DNA from: an uncultured Clostridia bacterium
GTDB lineage: Bacteria; Bacillota; Clostridia; Lachnospirales; CAG-274
DNA: 64,000 nt
NCBI GenBank assembly: GCA_947591605.1
Contig: CANQDF010000001.1
Span: forward strand, 1-64,000
Direction of reading: 5' to 3'
The position numbers and the translations under genes are program-made. Under the pieces are notes generated by a model that had not been told where the DNA came from, did no database searches, and saw only the letters and a program-made list of their open reading frames with translations. Positions 1 to 7,388 of the stretch are shown in pieces. How positions within the stretch are numbered: the first letter of the stretch is position 1; every line of letters starts with the position of its first letter.

Positions 1-107
1 TTGCTTCGCAAAATCTCCACCTTACCATTGACAACTTGCTTTGCGAAAAAGTGTAACCAATCATTGACACTTTAACAAACAAGTATAATCAATAATTATT
101 TAATATA

Positions 108-136
108 TTGACAAAACCGACAAAACGAGATACAAT
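108..136 (+). promoter_or_regulatory. sigma-A type promoter for the RelA/SpoT cassette
   Basis: TTGACA at 108-113, a 17-base spacer and TACAAT at 131-136. Transcription would start near 143, leaving a leader of about 200 bases before the first gene. That leader is A/T-rich and holds a weak hairpin (AACACA/TGTGTT, 217-237) followed by a T run, which might attenuate. I see nothing else in bases 1-340. Confidence 0.65.
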
Positions 137-340
137 TGTGCTGGTTGAATATTTTTGGCAACGATATAAATGTGTTTCATATATTTATATTGATGATAGT
201 ATTTTGTTGTTTGGGCAACACACGGACACGTTGTGTTTTTTGTGGTTTCGTGGGAAAATAAGTATGATTTGTTTTTAAATTAATAAGATATATGGCGGAC
301 AGAACATAATTTACCGACAAAACGTAAGGAAGACAATATA

Positions 341-1264
341 ATGGGAATGAATGCTGTCATTGACAAAGATGAATTTCTTGAAAAATATGGTTTAAAAAAG
401 TATTTTGATAATGCCGAATGTAATTGGGAAGAATTAATGGCAATATATCAAAATTACTTGGAAATACAAAATTCCGATTACTTCAAGCAGTGTTGCCGGG
501 AAATCGAGGAAGCTTGCCGCAGTATGAATCCGGCAGCTCCTATTCATTCTATAAGGTGCAGATGTAAAGACCCGGAACATGTTATAGAAAAAATAATACG
601 AAAGCGCGGAAAGGAACAAAACCATAAATATATTGACATTAATGATAAAAATTATTCGTATATAATCAGAGATTTGATCGGTGTACGTATCCTGATATTC
701 AAAAAAGAGGATTGGGAGAGGGTTTTTGATGAAATAACAAAAAAATTTCCCAAAGATTGCACTCAGGAGATACATATTGCCGAAGAGCCCGTAGCGTATA
801 TCCGTTATGGGGACAGAGATATTTTTAAAAATAAAATTCATAAGGAATACACAAATAAAGGATACCGATCTCAGCATTACATTGTAAAATTTAAAAAATT
901 TTACTGTGAAATACAGGTAAGAACTTTGGCCGAAGAGGTTTACGGAGAATTTGATCATATGGTGAAGTATCCGTATCGCAGTGACAATAACTTCCTGATA
1001 AGGTATACAAGTATGGTTTCCAAGCTTACGGATGCTATTGATGAGTCTATATCCACGTGTTTACAAATGAATGATGACTGTTGGGATTATTGCAGCAAAA
1101 ATTTTGCTCCGGATATATACAGTGATTGGCAGCATACCTCTCAAGTTGTGCCCGAAAAGCGTCCGAACAAAAAAGATGACTCAAAAGACGATGTAAGCAA
1201 AAATTCCGCAATAATAAATATGAAGCTTTATGCAAACAATATTTTGTATAGAAAGGATAATTAA
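341..1264 (+). CDS. RelA/SpoT-domain protein (putative small alarmone synthetase-like nucleotidyltransferase)
   Basis: A 307-residue soluble protein whose middle region (about residues 75-215) reads as a RelA/SpoT nucleotidyltransferase domain. It has RDLIGVRIL (catalytic-type Asp), NKGYRSQHY (the GYRSxH nucleotide-binding segment) and EIQVRT (catalytic-type Glu), followed by EFDHMVKYP in the place of the usual H...YK. There is no HD hydrolase, TGS or ACT domain, so it is not a housekeeping Rel. Known relatives make (p)ppGpp, or, in toxSAS and CapRel types, attack nucleotides or tRNA in toxin-antitoxin and phage-defence units. It is first in a tight three-gene unit with one base to the next start. 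The region is A/T-richer than the serine genes that follow, suggesting transfer. The family is fairly sure; the activity is unknown. Confidence 0.8.
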   Translation: MGMNAVIDKDEFLEKYGLKKYFDNAECNWEELMAIYQNYLEIQNSDYFKQCCREIEEACRSMNPAAPIHSIRCRCKDPEHVIEKIIRKRGKEQNHKYIDINDKNYSYIIRDLIGVRILIFKKEDWERVFDEITKKFPKDCTQEIHIAEEPVAYIRYGDRDIFKNKIHKEYTNKGYRSQHYIVKFKKFYCEIQVRTLAEEVYGEFDHMVKYPYRSDNNFLIRYTSMVSKLTDAIDESISTCLQMNDDCWDYCSKNFAPDIYSDWQHTSQVVPEKRPNKKDDSKDDVSKNSAIINMKLYANNILYRKDN

Positions 1265-1265
1265 G

Positions 1266-1505
1266 ATGTCGGATACAAAAATCAAAAATGATCTTAAAAC
1301 AGAAGACCTTATTCAAGAAGTTTTAAGCGGAGAGTACAAAAAAGATATTTTGCCGAACTCTGCATTAGAGTTTACAGGCGAACACCAGGCTATGTATTTT
1401 TCCAACATGAGGAGAAATATTATATCGGATATGGCTTATTCCGTAATAAACGATTCACCGTCTTTATATGAATTGCACATTTTAAAAAGTGAGGAAAGGT
1501 TTTAA
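1266..1505 (+). CDS. small unknown protein in the RelA/SpoT cassette
   Basis: A 79-residue charged, probably helical protein with no signal peptide or membrane segment. I chose the ATG at 1266, one base after the stop of the RelA/SpoT gene, because an AGAAAGGA-type ribosome binding site precedes it. A longer reading from 1230 would overlap the upstream gene. Its stop overlaps the start of the next gene (TAATG), so the three genes look translationally coupled. I do not recognise a family. Small size and position next to a toxin-like RelA/SpoT enzyme would fit an antitoxin or accessory subunit, but that is only a guess from context. Confidence 0.7.
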   Translation: MSDTKIKNDLKTEDLIQEVLSGEYKKDILPNSALEFTGEHQAMYFSNMRRNIISDMAYSVINDSPSLYELHILKSEERF

Positions 1506-2020
1506 TGACTGAAGAAAAAGATTACATTGCTTTAGCAAAAGAGGTCGGAGAAGAAAACTTAGCCCAGTATTTTGAGGAATTGGAAAAAACAGCAAATACT
1601 TTTATTGAGGCGGCAGGATTTCAGGACATCGTATTTTGCAGCAAGAGGATATTGATGCAAGCGGTTTTGGATTATTATTCGGATATAAAACGTTTAAAGG
1701 AATTTCACGAAATTTCCAAGGTCAGAACCGAGAAAATTTTTGCTTATACCATTGCGTGGATAATAAGGAGGAAACCCTTGCAGTATCGCCTTGATTCTGC
1801 AGAGGAAAAAGATATTTTTGTCAATGAACGATTTGCGGTATACTTATTGTTGAATGAATGTATGGATTGCGGGGAAATAAATGTTGAGCCGCGGCATAAA
1901 AATGAATTGGATGATTATATAGATCTGTTATTATATTACTTTAAATACCGTGAATGCAACCCTAAGGTAATAGAGTTGGCGATAAGCTCATTTAAAATGG
2001 GCACTTTGGTTATTAAATGA
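1505..2020 (+). CDS. unknown protein, third gene of the RelA/SpoT cassette
   Basis: A 171-residue, mostly helical, acidic/basic mixed protein with no signal peptide and no clear membrane segment. The ATG overlaps the stop of the preceding gene, and a GAGGAAAGG ribosome binding site lies inside that gene. I do not recognise a domain. It is the last gene before a hairpin followed by T residues at 2040-2070, so the cassette seems to be a closed three-gene transcription unit. Candidates are an antitoxin, an immunity protein or a sensor partner for the RelA/SpoT enzyme. Nothing in the sequence decides between these. Confidence 0.7.
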   Translation: MTEEKDYIALAKEVGEENLAQYFEELEKTANTFIEAAGFQDIVFCSKRILMQAVLDYYSDIKRLKEFHEISKVRTEKIFAYTIAWIIRRKPLQYRLDSAEEKDIFVNERFAVYLLLNECMDCGEINVEPRHKNELDDYIDLLLYYFKYRECNPKVIELAISSFKMGTLVIK

Positions 2021-2039
2021 TGATAAGTGAAACTTTACA

Positions 2040-2070
2040 GCGACGCAGGTGAACGCTTGCGCCGCTTTTT
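2040..2070 (+). terminator. terminator of the RelA/SpoT cassette
   Basis: GCGACGCA (2040-2047) pairs with TGCGCCGC (2058-2065) with one mismatch, followed by TTTTT to 2070. Confidence 0.6.
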
Positions 2071-2222
2071 ATGCAGATCGGGCATTATACAATAAATATT
2101 TTGCTGCGAAAAAATTAACAAAAACGAAATGAGTAGTTAACCGCTTAAAATACCAAAAGTGCTAAAGTGCAACAGGTTATTGACACCTTAAAACTTTTTT
2201 AAATATACATCCATTACCGCAC

Positions 2223-2251
2223 TTGACTAAGCTAAAGTGTTGTACTATAAT
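2223..2251 (+). promoter_or_regulatory. serC promoter
   Basis: TTGACT (2223-2228), 17 bases, TATAAT (2246-2251). A second, weaker pair lies upstream (TTGACA 2180-2185, 18 bases, TATACA 2204-2209). No operator for serine control is recognisable. Confidence 0.7.
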
Positions 2252-2319
2252 AAGGGTTATAGATTTTGGCATTTTTATGTCGCAGATACTTAATTTTAAT
2301 ATATAGGAGGAATAAGGAA

Positions 2320-3396
2320 ATGAACAGAGTTTATAATTTTTCGGCAGGCCCTTCTATGCTTCCGCTCTCTGTACTTGAGCAGGCACAAAAGGAGCTTGTA
2401 TGCTACGGCGACACGGGTATGTCCGTTATGGAGATGAGCCACCGCTCAAAGGCATTTGACGATATTATCAAGCAGGCAGAGGCGGATATCCGTGACCTTA
2501 TGAATATCCCCGACAACTACAAGGTGCTCTTTTTGCAGGGCGGCGGCAACACACAGTTTGCAATGGTGCCCTTAAACCTTTACAAAAACGGCAAGGCAGA
2601 CTACGTTGTTACGGGTCAGTGGGCAAAAAAGGCTGCAGATGAGGCTGCAAAATGGGGCGAGGTAAACGTTGTTGCAAGCTCAAAGGACAAAACCTTTTCA
2701 TACATTCCAAAGCTTGACAAGGCATCGTTTACACCCGATGCGGACTATTTTTACATCACACACAACAATACCATTTACGGCACAAGGTATACCAAGCTCC
2801 CGGATACGGGCAATGTACCTCTTGTAGCCGATATATCAAGCAATATCATGTCCGAGGTAATGGATGTTACCAAGTTCGGTCTGCTCTTTGCGGGCGCTCA
2901 GAAGAACGTCGGCCCTGCAGGCGTTACCATCGTAATTGTACGTGAGGATCTCCTCGGCAACGCTAAGCCTGACTGCCCAACCATGCTCGACTATAAGATA
3001 CATGCAGACAAGGAATCACTCTACAATACACCTCCATGCTACTCAATTTATATTGCAGGCCTTGTGTTCAAGTGGCTCAAGAGCATCGGCGGCGTAGCCG
3101 AAATGCAGAAGATAAACGAGGAAAAGGCAGGTATACTTTACGACTTCCTTGACAACTCAAATATGTTCAAGGGTACGGTCGTTCCCGAGGATCGTTCGCT
3201 TATGAACGTACCTTTTGTAACGGGCGACGACGACCTCAACGCCAAGTTTATAAAAGAGGCTGCATCCGCAGGCTTTGTAAACCTTAAGGGTCATAGGACG
3301 GTAGGCGGTATGCGTGCTTCCATTTACAATGCTATGCCTGTTGAGGGCGTAAAGGCTCTTGTAGAATTTATGAAGAAGTTTGAGAGCGAAAACTGA
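2320..3396 (+). CDS. serC: phosphoserine aminotransferase
   Basis: 358 residues, the normal SerC length. It converts 3-phosphohydroxypyruvate and glutamate to phosphoserine and 2-oxoglutarate (serine synthesis, step 2). The hallmark N-terminus [11 protein letters not shown] is present, and the PLP lysine sits in [12 protein letters not shown] (about Lys195). The ATG at 2320 is preceded by AGGAGG at 2305-2310; an upstream in-frame reading from 2266 adds an atypical N-terminus and no ribosome binding site. serA follows after 69 bases, so two consecutive steps of serine synthesis are encoded together. Base composition is clearly more balanced than in the cassette before it. No serB-like phosphatase is seen nearby. 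Confidence 0.97.
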   Translation: MNRVYNFSAGPSMLPLSVLEQAQKELVCYGDTGMSVMEMSHRSKAFDDIIKQAEADIRDLMNIPDNYKVLFLQGGGNTQFAMVPLNLYKNGKADYVVTGQWAKKAADEAAKWGEVNVVASSKDKTFSYIPKLDKASFTPDADYFYITHNNTIYGTRYTKLPDTGNVPLVADISSNIMSEVMDVTKFGLLFAGAQKNVGPAGVTIVIVREDLLGNAKPDCPTMLDYKIHADKESLYNTPPCYSIYIAGLVFKWLKSIGGVAEMQKINEEKAGILYDFLDNSNMFKGTVVPEDRSLMNVPFVTGDDDLNAKFIKEAASAGFVNLKGHRTVGGMRASIYNAMPVEGVKALVEFMKKFESEN

Positions 3397-3408
3397 TAAA
3401 TAAAAATT

Positions 3409-3445
3409 AAAATTCTGCGTGCCCTTATCGGCACGCCGAATTTTT
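3409..3445 (+). terminator. hairpin between serC and serA
   Basis: A long imperfect inverted repeat (AAATTCTGCGTGCC against GGCACGCCGAATTT) with short T run. It could be a partial terminator or a processing/stability hairpin inside the serCA transcript. Confidence 0.55.
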
Positions 3446-3465
3446 ACAGCGGAGGTTAATTTATA

Positions 3466-4611
3466 ATGGCTAAAATTCTTACACTCAATAAAATTTCAAA
3501 AATAGGTCTTGCGGATCTGCCTGCAAGCTATACGGTATCCGATGACGAGAAAAACCCAGACGGCATTATGGTGAGGAGCGCCAAAATGCACGATATGGAG
3601 ATGCCCGAGTCCTTGCTTGCAATAGCACGCTGCGGCGCAGGCGTAAACAATATCCCTCTTGACAAGTGTGCGGAGGCGGGCATTGTTGTTTTCAACACAC
3701 CAGGTGCAAATGCAAACGCCGTTAAGGAGCTTGTTATAGCAGGCTTGCTTATCTCCTCCAGAAAGATAGTTGAAGCTGACCGCTGGGTACAGACCATGAA
3801 GGGTACGGAGGATGTTTCCAAGGCGGTCGAAAAGGGCAAAAGCACTTATGCAGGCCCCGAGATAACGGGCAAAACGCTCGGTATTATAGGCCTTGGCGCA
3901 ATAGGCGCCCTTGTTGCGGATGCGGCTATCGCTCTCGGCATGACGGTTTACGGCTACGATCCTTTCCTTTCGGTAAAGGGCGCTCTTGCGCTCAACAGCA
4001 AGGTGCGTGTGGTTGACAGCACAGACGACATTTTTGCCGTAAGCGATTATATAACGATACATGTTCCCGCAACGCCCGACACAAAAAATATCTTCCGTAA
4101 GGAAAATATCGACAAGTGCAAGGACGGCGTAAGGATACTTAACTTTGCAAGAGGCGAGCTTACCGACTCCGCAGATATGGCAGAGGCTGTAAAGAGCGGA
4201 AAGGTAGCAAAGTATATAAGCGATTTTGCCGATGACGATCTGCTTGGTGTTGAAAATATAATCTGTCTGCCTCACCTCGGCGCATCAACTCCTGAGGCTG
4301 AGGACAACTGTGCCGCTATGGCTGCAAGAGAGATGACCGATTATATCGAAAACGGTATTATAGTAAATTCCGTAAATTATCCAAGGCTTACCCTCGGCAG
4401 GGCTGCGGGCAAGGCAAGGGTATGCGTGCTCTATAAGGCAGATACAGACGCTGCTGCAAAGGCTGCCGCTGTGCTGGGCTCAAAGGCTGTACAGAGCGCA
4501 AGCGCAGTAAAGGGCAATTACGGCTATGCAATTATGGACGCAGATGCCTCCGATGCCGACAAGGCCGCAATCGAGGCTGTTGACGGTGTTATAAAGGTAA
4601 GAATAATATGA
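3466..4611 (+). CDS. serA: D-3-phosphoglycerate dehydrogenase
   Basis: 381 residues. It oxidises 3-phosphoglycerate to 3-phosphohydroxypyruvate with NAD, the first committed step of serine synthesis. The NAD-binding Rossmann motif reads GIIGLGAIG (about residues 138-148), the substrate arginine lies in NFARGELTD, and the catalytic-type histidine in CLPHLGAST. The C-terminal 70 residues look like a short, degenerate ACT-type regulatory region, as in the roughly 390-residue clostridial form rather than the 520-residue Bacillus form. The usual Glu of the catalytic Glu-His pair is not obvious in FADDDLL. The ATG at 3466 has GGAGG 10 bases upstream. It is paired with serC. Confidence 0.95.
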   Translation: MAKILTLNKISKIGLADLPASYTVSDDEKNPDGIMVRSAKMHDMEMPESLLAIARCGAGVNNIPLDKCAEAGIVVFNTPGANANAVKELVIAGLLISSRKIVEADRWVQTMKGTEDVSKAVEKGKSTYAGPEITGKTLGIIGLGAIGALVADAAIALGMTVYGYDPFLSVKGALALNSKVRVVDSTDDIFAVSDYITIHVPATPDTKNIFRKENIDKCKDGVRILNFARGELTDSADMAEAVKSGKVAKYISDFADDDLLGVENIICLPHLGASTPEAEDNCAAMAAREMTDYIENGIIVNSVNYPRLTLGRAAGKARVCVLYKADTDAAAKAAAVLGSKAVQSASAVKGNYGYAIMDADASDADKAAIEAVDGVIKVRII

Positions 4612-4664
4612 TAATATACCGACGATAAAAGCATTTTTAACGCTTGGTCTTATCAGAAACTTTT

Positions 4665-4692
4665 AAGGGCCGCTCTCAAGCGGTCCTTTTTT
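4665..4692 (+). terminator. serCA terminator
   Basis: AGGGCCGCT, short loop, AGCGGTCCT, then six T residues. Confidence 0.8.
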
Positions 4693-4716
4693 ATAAAATA
4701 AAAAGGAGGATTTTTT

Positions 4717-5394
4717 ATGAACTACAGGATTTTGGGCAACACGGTGCCCGCCGTTGAGGTAGACCTTACCGCAGGAGAATCGGTATATACTCAGTCGGGC
4801 GGCATGGCATGGATGAGCGAGGGCGTATCAATGACAACAAACACAAGGGGCGGTGTTTTAAAGGGTCTGGGCAGAGTATTCAGCGGTGAATCAATGTTTA
4901 TGGCTACATATACTGCGGAAAAGAACAGCAGCATATGCTTTGCCTCCACCGTACCGGGCGCAGTACTGCCTGTTAATGTAAGCGAACACGGCGGTTTTAT
5001 CATACAAAAGGGCGCCTTTTTATGCGCACAGGACAGCGTAAGCCTTGAAACTGTATTTCGCAAAAAGCTGGGTGCAGGTCTTTTCGGCGGCGAGGGCTTT
5101 ATTATGCAAAAGCTGACGGGCAGCGGTATGGTATGGCTTGAAGTAGACGGCGATGCTGTTGAAAAGGAGCTTGCACAGGGCGAGGTAATAAAAGTCGATA
5201 CGGGCAATGTTGTCGGCTTTGATCCGTCCGTTGGCTATGAAATTGAGATGGTAAAAGGGCTCGGCAATATACTGCTGGGCGGCGAGGGTCTTTTCCTTAC
5301 AGTGCTTACGGGCCCCGGCAAGGTGGTTTTGCAGACGCAGAACTTTATGGATTTTGCGGGACGTATAGCAAGTTATATACCTCAAAGACAGTAA
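4717..5394 (+). CDS. AIM24/TIGR00266-family beta-rich protein
   Basis: 225 residues with a repeated glycine- and beta-rich pattern (SGGMAWMSEGV near the start, LFGGEGFIMQKLTGSG and LLGGEGLFLTVLTGPG later). This is characteristic of the AIM24/TIGR00266 family, a double-stranded beta-helix fold of unknown biochemical role in bacteria. There is no signal peptide or membrane helix. AGGAGG precedes the ATG. It stands alone between a serCA terminator and a bidirectional terminator. Family call is confident; function unknown. Confidence 0.88.
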   Translation: MNYRILGNTVPAVEVDLTAGESVYTQSGGMAWMSEGVSMTTNTRGGVLKGLGRVFSGESMFMATYTAEKNSSICFASTVPGAVLPVNVSEHGGFIIQKGAFLCAQDSVSLETVFRKKLGAGLFGGEGFIMQKLTGSGMVWLEVDGDAVEKELAQGEVIKVDTGNVVGFDPSVGYEIEMVKGLGNILLGGEGLFLTVLTGPGKVVLQTQNFMDFAGRIASYIPQRQ

Positions 5395-5399
5395 TAAAA

Positions 5400-5435
5400 A
5401 AGGGGGTGTTGTTTTGCAGCACCCCCTGCTTTTTT
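5400..5435. terminator. bidirectional terminator
   Basis: AGGGGGTG and CACCCCCT arms flanked by an A run on the left and a T run on the right. It serves the AIM24-family gene (plus) and thiM (minus), which converge here. Confidence 0.85.
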
Positions 5436-5437
5436 TG

Positions 5438-6250
5438 TCAGTGCTTTTTCAGTTTTATATGCTGTCTTATGTCGCTTTCGGTAAGAGTGCCGAATTTATC
5501 CAGCATCTGCATTTTAAAGGTAGCCGTGCCTTTATCGGTATCGGACAGCTCTCCGGATATGCCGAGCAGTACGGCGGCAAAAGCGGCAGCCTCCAAGGGC
5601 TCCGCCGCAGCAAGCATTGTGCCTGCAAGCACATTAAGTATGCAGCCCGTGCCCGTTACAAGGCTCATCATATCGCAGCCGTTCTCCACGGTATACACAT
5701 CCCTGCCGTCCGTTATTATATCTATCTTGCCGCTTGCAAGCACCACCGACGAATGATCGAGCGCCGTTTTTACGGCTATGCCGATATTTTTGTCAAGGCT
5801 GTCAAGGTCGGTGCTGTCCTCCATTGCGTCAATGCCCCTGCCGTGGCTCTCTATATGGCTAAGCGCCTTTATCTCCGACATATTGCCCTTTATTATGCTA
5901 ACCCTGCTGCCTGCGAGCACGTCTGCCGTGTAATCAAGCCTGAGCTTTGAGCAGTTTATGCCCACCATATCCATTACGGACGGTATACCCAGCTCAGCTG
6001 CCCTGCGCAGTGACAGCCTTATCGACTGCATACGTGCGTCCGTTATGTTGGCTATGTTTACTGCCAGAGCGGAGGATACGGAGGTTATCTCCTCCACCTC
6101 CAGGGGATGCTCCGCCATAATGGGCTTTGCGCCCGCAGCCAGTACAAAGTTTGCACAGTCGTTTATGGAAATAGGGTTTGTTATACAGTGTATCAGCGGA
6201 GATTTTTTTTTAAGGCTCTCCATTGCCTCCGAAAGCCTGTCGGGAAACAT
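5438..6250 (-). CDS. thiM: hydroxyethylthiazole kinase
   Basis: 270 residues, the usual length. It phosphorylates 4-methyl-5-(2-hydroxyethyl)thiazole, the salvage route to the thiazole half of thiamine. Typical motifs are PLIHCITNPI near the N-terminus, GAKPIMAEHP, KGNMSEI, and VTGTGC with the Cys (about 203) in the ATP/anion-hole loop. The ATG directly abuts the stop of the upstream thiW, with AGAGGT inside thiW as ribosome binding site, so the two are co-translated. No thiD or thiE is next to it, so the operon is devoted to thiazole uptake and activation. Confidence 0.95.
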   Translation of the reverse strand: MFPDRLSEAMESLKKKSPLIHCITNPISINDCANFVLAAGAKPIMAEHPLEVEEITSVSSALAVNIANITDARMQSIRLSLRRAAELGIPSVMDMVGINCSKLRLDYTADVLAGSRVSIIKGNMSEIKALSHIESHGRGIDAMEDSTDLDSLDKNIGIAVKTALDHSSVVLASGKIDIITDGRDVYTVENGCDMMSLVTGTGCILNVLAGTMLAAAEPLEAAAFAAVLLGISGELSDTDKGTATFKMQMLDKFGTLTESDIRQHIKLKKH

Positions 6251-6973
6251 TTAAACTACCTCTTTACCGAAAATATAATAAGCTATGCCCCATAGCACAA
6301 ATACGGCACAAAGCACATAAGGTACATACAGCCATATGCCCGTAAGCTCCAATACCGATTTTATAAGCGCAAGAGAAGCTATGTAAGCCACAACGCCGAC
6401 AAAAGCAATACCTATGGCGTCATCCCTTTTGGTAACCTCGCATGCGGTTACGTTAAAGCCGAGTGCGGACTGAAACTTTTGCAGCACGCCCGATCTTACC
6501 AGCTTTTTAAGGAAAAGAAAGGCTATGCCGCCGCCTATGAGCGTACCCAATATAAATGAAGGCACATAAAAGAACCATGTAAGGTGGTCGTAATTGCCGG
6601 TATCGTTCCATAAGAGCTTCATAACGGGGTAGGATACTATTGAGCCTATAAGCCCCGTACCTATTATCTCGCCTATGACAGCAAAAATTATCCTGCCTTT
6701 TGATGCCTTGTACAGCACACCCGACAAAAACGCCCCGAAAACAGCACCCGTAAGCGCAAGCGGAGGTATGCCCAGCACCAGCATGCGTATGATGCCTATA
6801 AGCACGGCGCAGAGCAGCGCATACCAAGGCCCCAGCATTACGGCGCATACAATGTTTATAAAGTGCGCCATCGGACACATGCCCTCTACCCTGAGGATAG
6901 GCGAGATAACAACACCCATTGCCACCATCATCGCCATAAATACCATCTTTAAAAGCTTTGTGTTTTTTGTCAT
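6251..6973 (-). CDS. thiW: ThiW-type ECF transporter S component (thiazole uptake)
   Basis: 240 residues with about six hydrophobic segments. The N-terminal 170 residues match the ThiW substrate-binding subunit pattern (VISPILRVEGMCPMAHFINIVCAVMLGPWYA, read in parts, followed by GIPPLALTGAVFGAFL). A C-terminal extension with two further membrane segments reaches FGKEVV, somewhat longer than a minimal ThiW. ThiW pairs with a shared ECF energising module, not seen here. Position immediately before thiM and behind a thiamine-type leader supports a role in thiazole uptake. Confidence 0.88.
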   Translation of the reverse strand: MTKNTKLLKMVFMAMMVAMGVVISPILRVEGMCPMAHFINIVCAVMLGPWYALLCAVLIGIIRMLVLGIPPLALTGAVFGAFLSGVLYKASKGRIIFAVIGEIIGTGLIGSIVSYPVMKLLWNDTGNYDHLTWFFYVPSFILGTLIGGGIAFLFLKKLVRSGVLQKFQSALGFNVTACEVTKRDDAIGIAFVGVVAYIASLALIKSVLELTGIWLYVPYVLCAVFVLWGIAYYIFGKEVV

Positions 6974-7018
6974 AAATTTAACCTCTTTTCAAATAGTCTT
7001 TTTAAAAGCCGCAGTGCG

Positions 7019-7047
7019 CAAAAAAAGCATATACGCTGTATATGCCT
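7019..7047 (-). terminator. leader terminator upstream of thiW (riboswitch expression platform)
   Basis: On the minus strand GCATATAC, loop AGC, GTATATGC, then seven T residues, 46 bases before the thiW start and so inside its leader. The 5' arm (AAGGCATATAC) can instead pair with GTATGTATGCCTT at the 3' end of the upstream aptamer-like fold (plus 7102-7090), giving a clear terminator/antiterminator choice. Confidence 0.75.
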
Positions 7048-7079
7048 TAAAAGACTGTTTTTAAAGGAACGGCGCAATA

Positions 7080-7169
7080 AAAATAGCTCAAGGCATACAT
7101 ACGGCTTTTACATCGGTCGATGCTCTGTTGCATCCTCTCAACCCGAAACACGGGCTCCCTCGCTATTTT
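7080..7169 (-). promoter_or_regulatory. TPP-riboswitch-like aptamer with divergent 3' half
   Basis: Read on the minus strand, P1 is AAAATAGC (7169-7162) pairing with GCTATTTT (7087-7080). Inside, the 5' half follows the TPP (THI-box) consensus: GAGGGAGC, a P3 hairpin CCCG/CGGG, then TTGAGAGG, an optional P3a-like hairpin GATGC/GCATC and GACC. The second half should hold the conserved pyrophosphate-binding segment (the CTGATC...GCGTAGGGA type), but it is about eight bases shorter and reads differently. Closing P1 occupies the CCTT needed for antitermination, so ligand binding would turn thiWM off. The ligand could be TPP or a precursor; the sequence does not say which. Confidence 0.6.
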
Positions 7170-7196
7170 ACATTGCAGGGCGCTCCCCCTCCAAAG

Positions 7197-7233
7197 AGTG
7201 TTAAAGCGTTACGCCTAAGGCGTAACCGACACT
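7197..7233 (-). other. hairpin at the 5' end of the thiW leader
   Basis: A perfect GTTACGCC/GGCGTAAC stem enclosed by AGTGT/ACACT. It begins at the expected transcription start of the minus-strand promoter, so it would cap the mRNA 5' end. No T run follows. Probably an RNA-stability element. Confidence 0.5.
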
Positions 7234-7239
7234 GTTTAT

Positions 7240-7268
7240 ATTTTACGCTCGTATGCGCTTTTTGTCAA
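7240..7268 (-). promoter_or_regulatory. thiW-thiM promoter
   Basis: On the minus strand TTGACA (7268-7263), 17 bases, TAAAAT (7245-7240). The transcript would start near 7233. Confidence 0.75.
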
Positions 7269-7316
7269 GCCGTGTATGCAAAAAAAAGCATACAAAAAAA
7301 TAAAGCTCCCATTTAT

Positions 7317-7345
7317 TTGACAATTTCTTTTTGCGGCGTTATACT
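7317..7345 (+). promoter_or_regulatory. promoter of the GGDEF gene
   Basis: TTGACA (7317-7322), 17 bases, TATACT (7340-7345), diverging from the thiW promoter about 50 bases away. Confidence 0.75.
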
Positions 7346-7388
7346 GTAGTAAGACAAGAAAAGCGGAGCTATTAAGGAGTGCAGTGAT

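Noticed and set aside
217..241. Possible attenuator in the RelA/SpoT leader
   Set aside because: The stem is only six base pairs, mostly A-T. It may be chance in A/T-rich DNA, so I list it only as a remark on the promoter.
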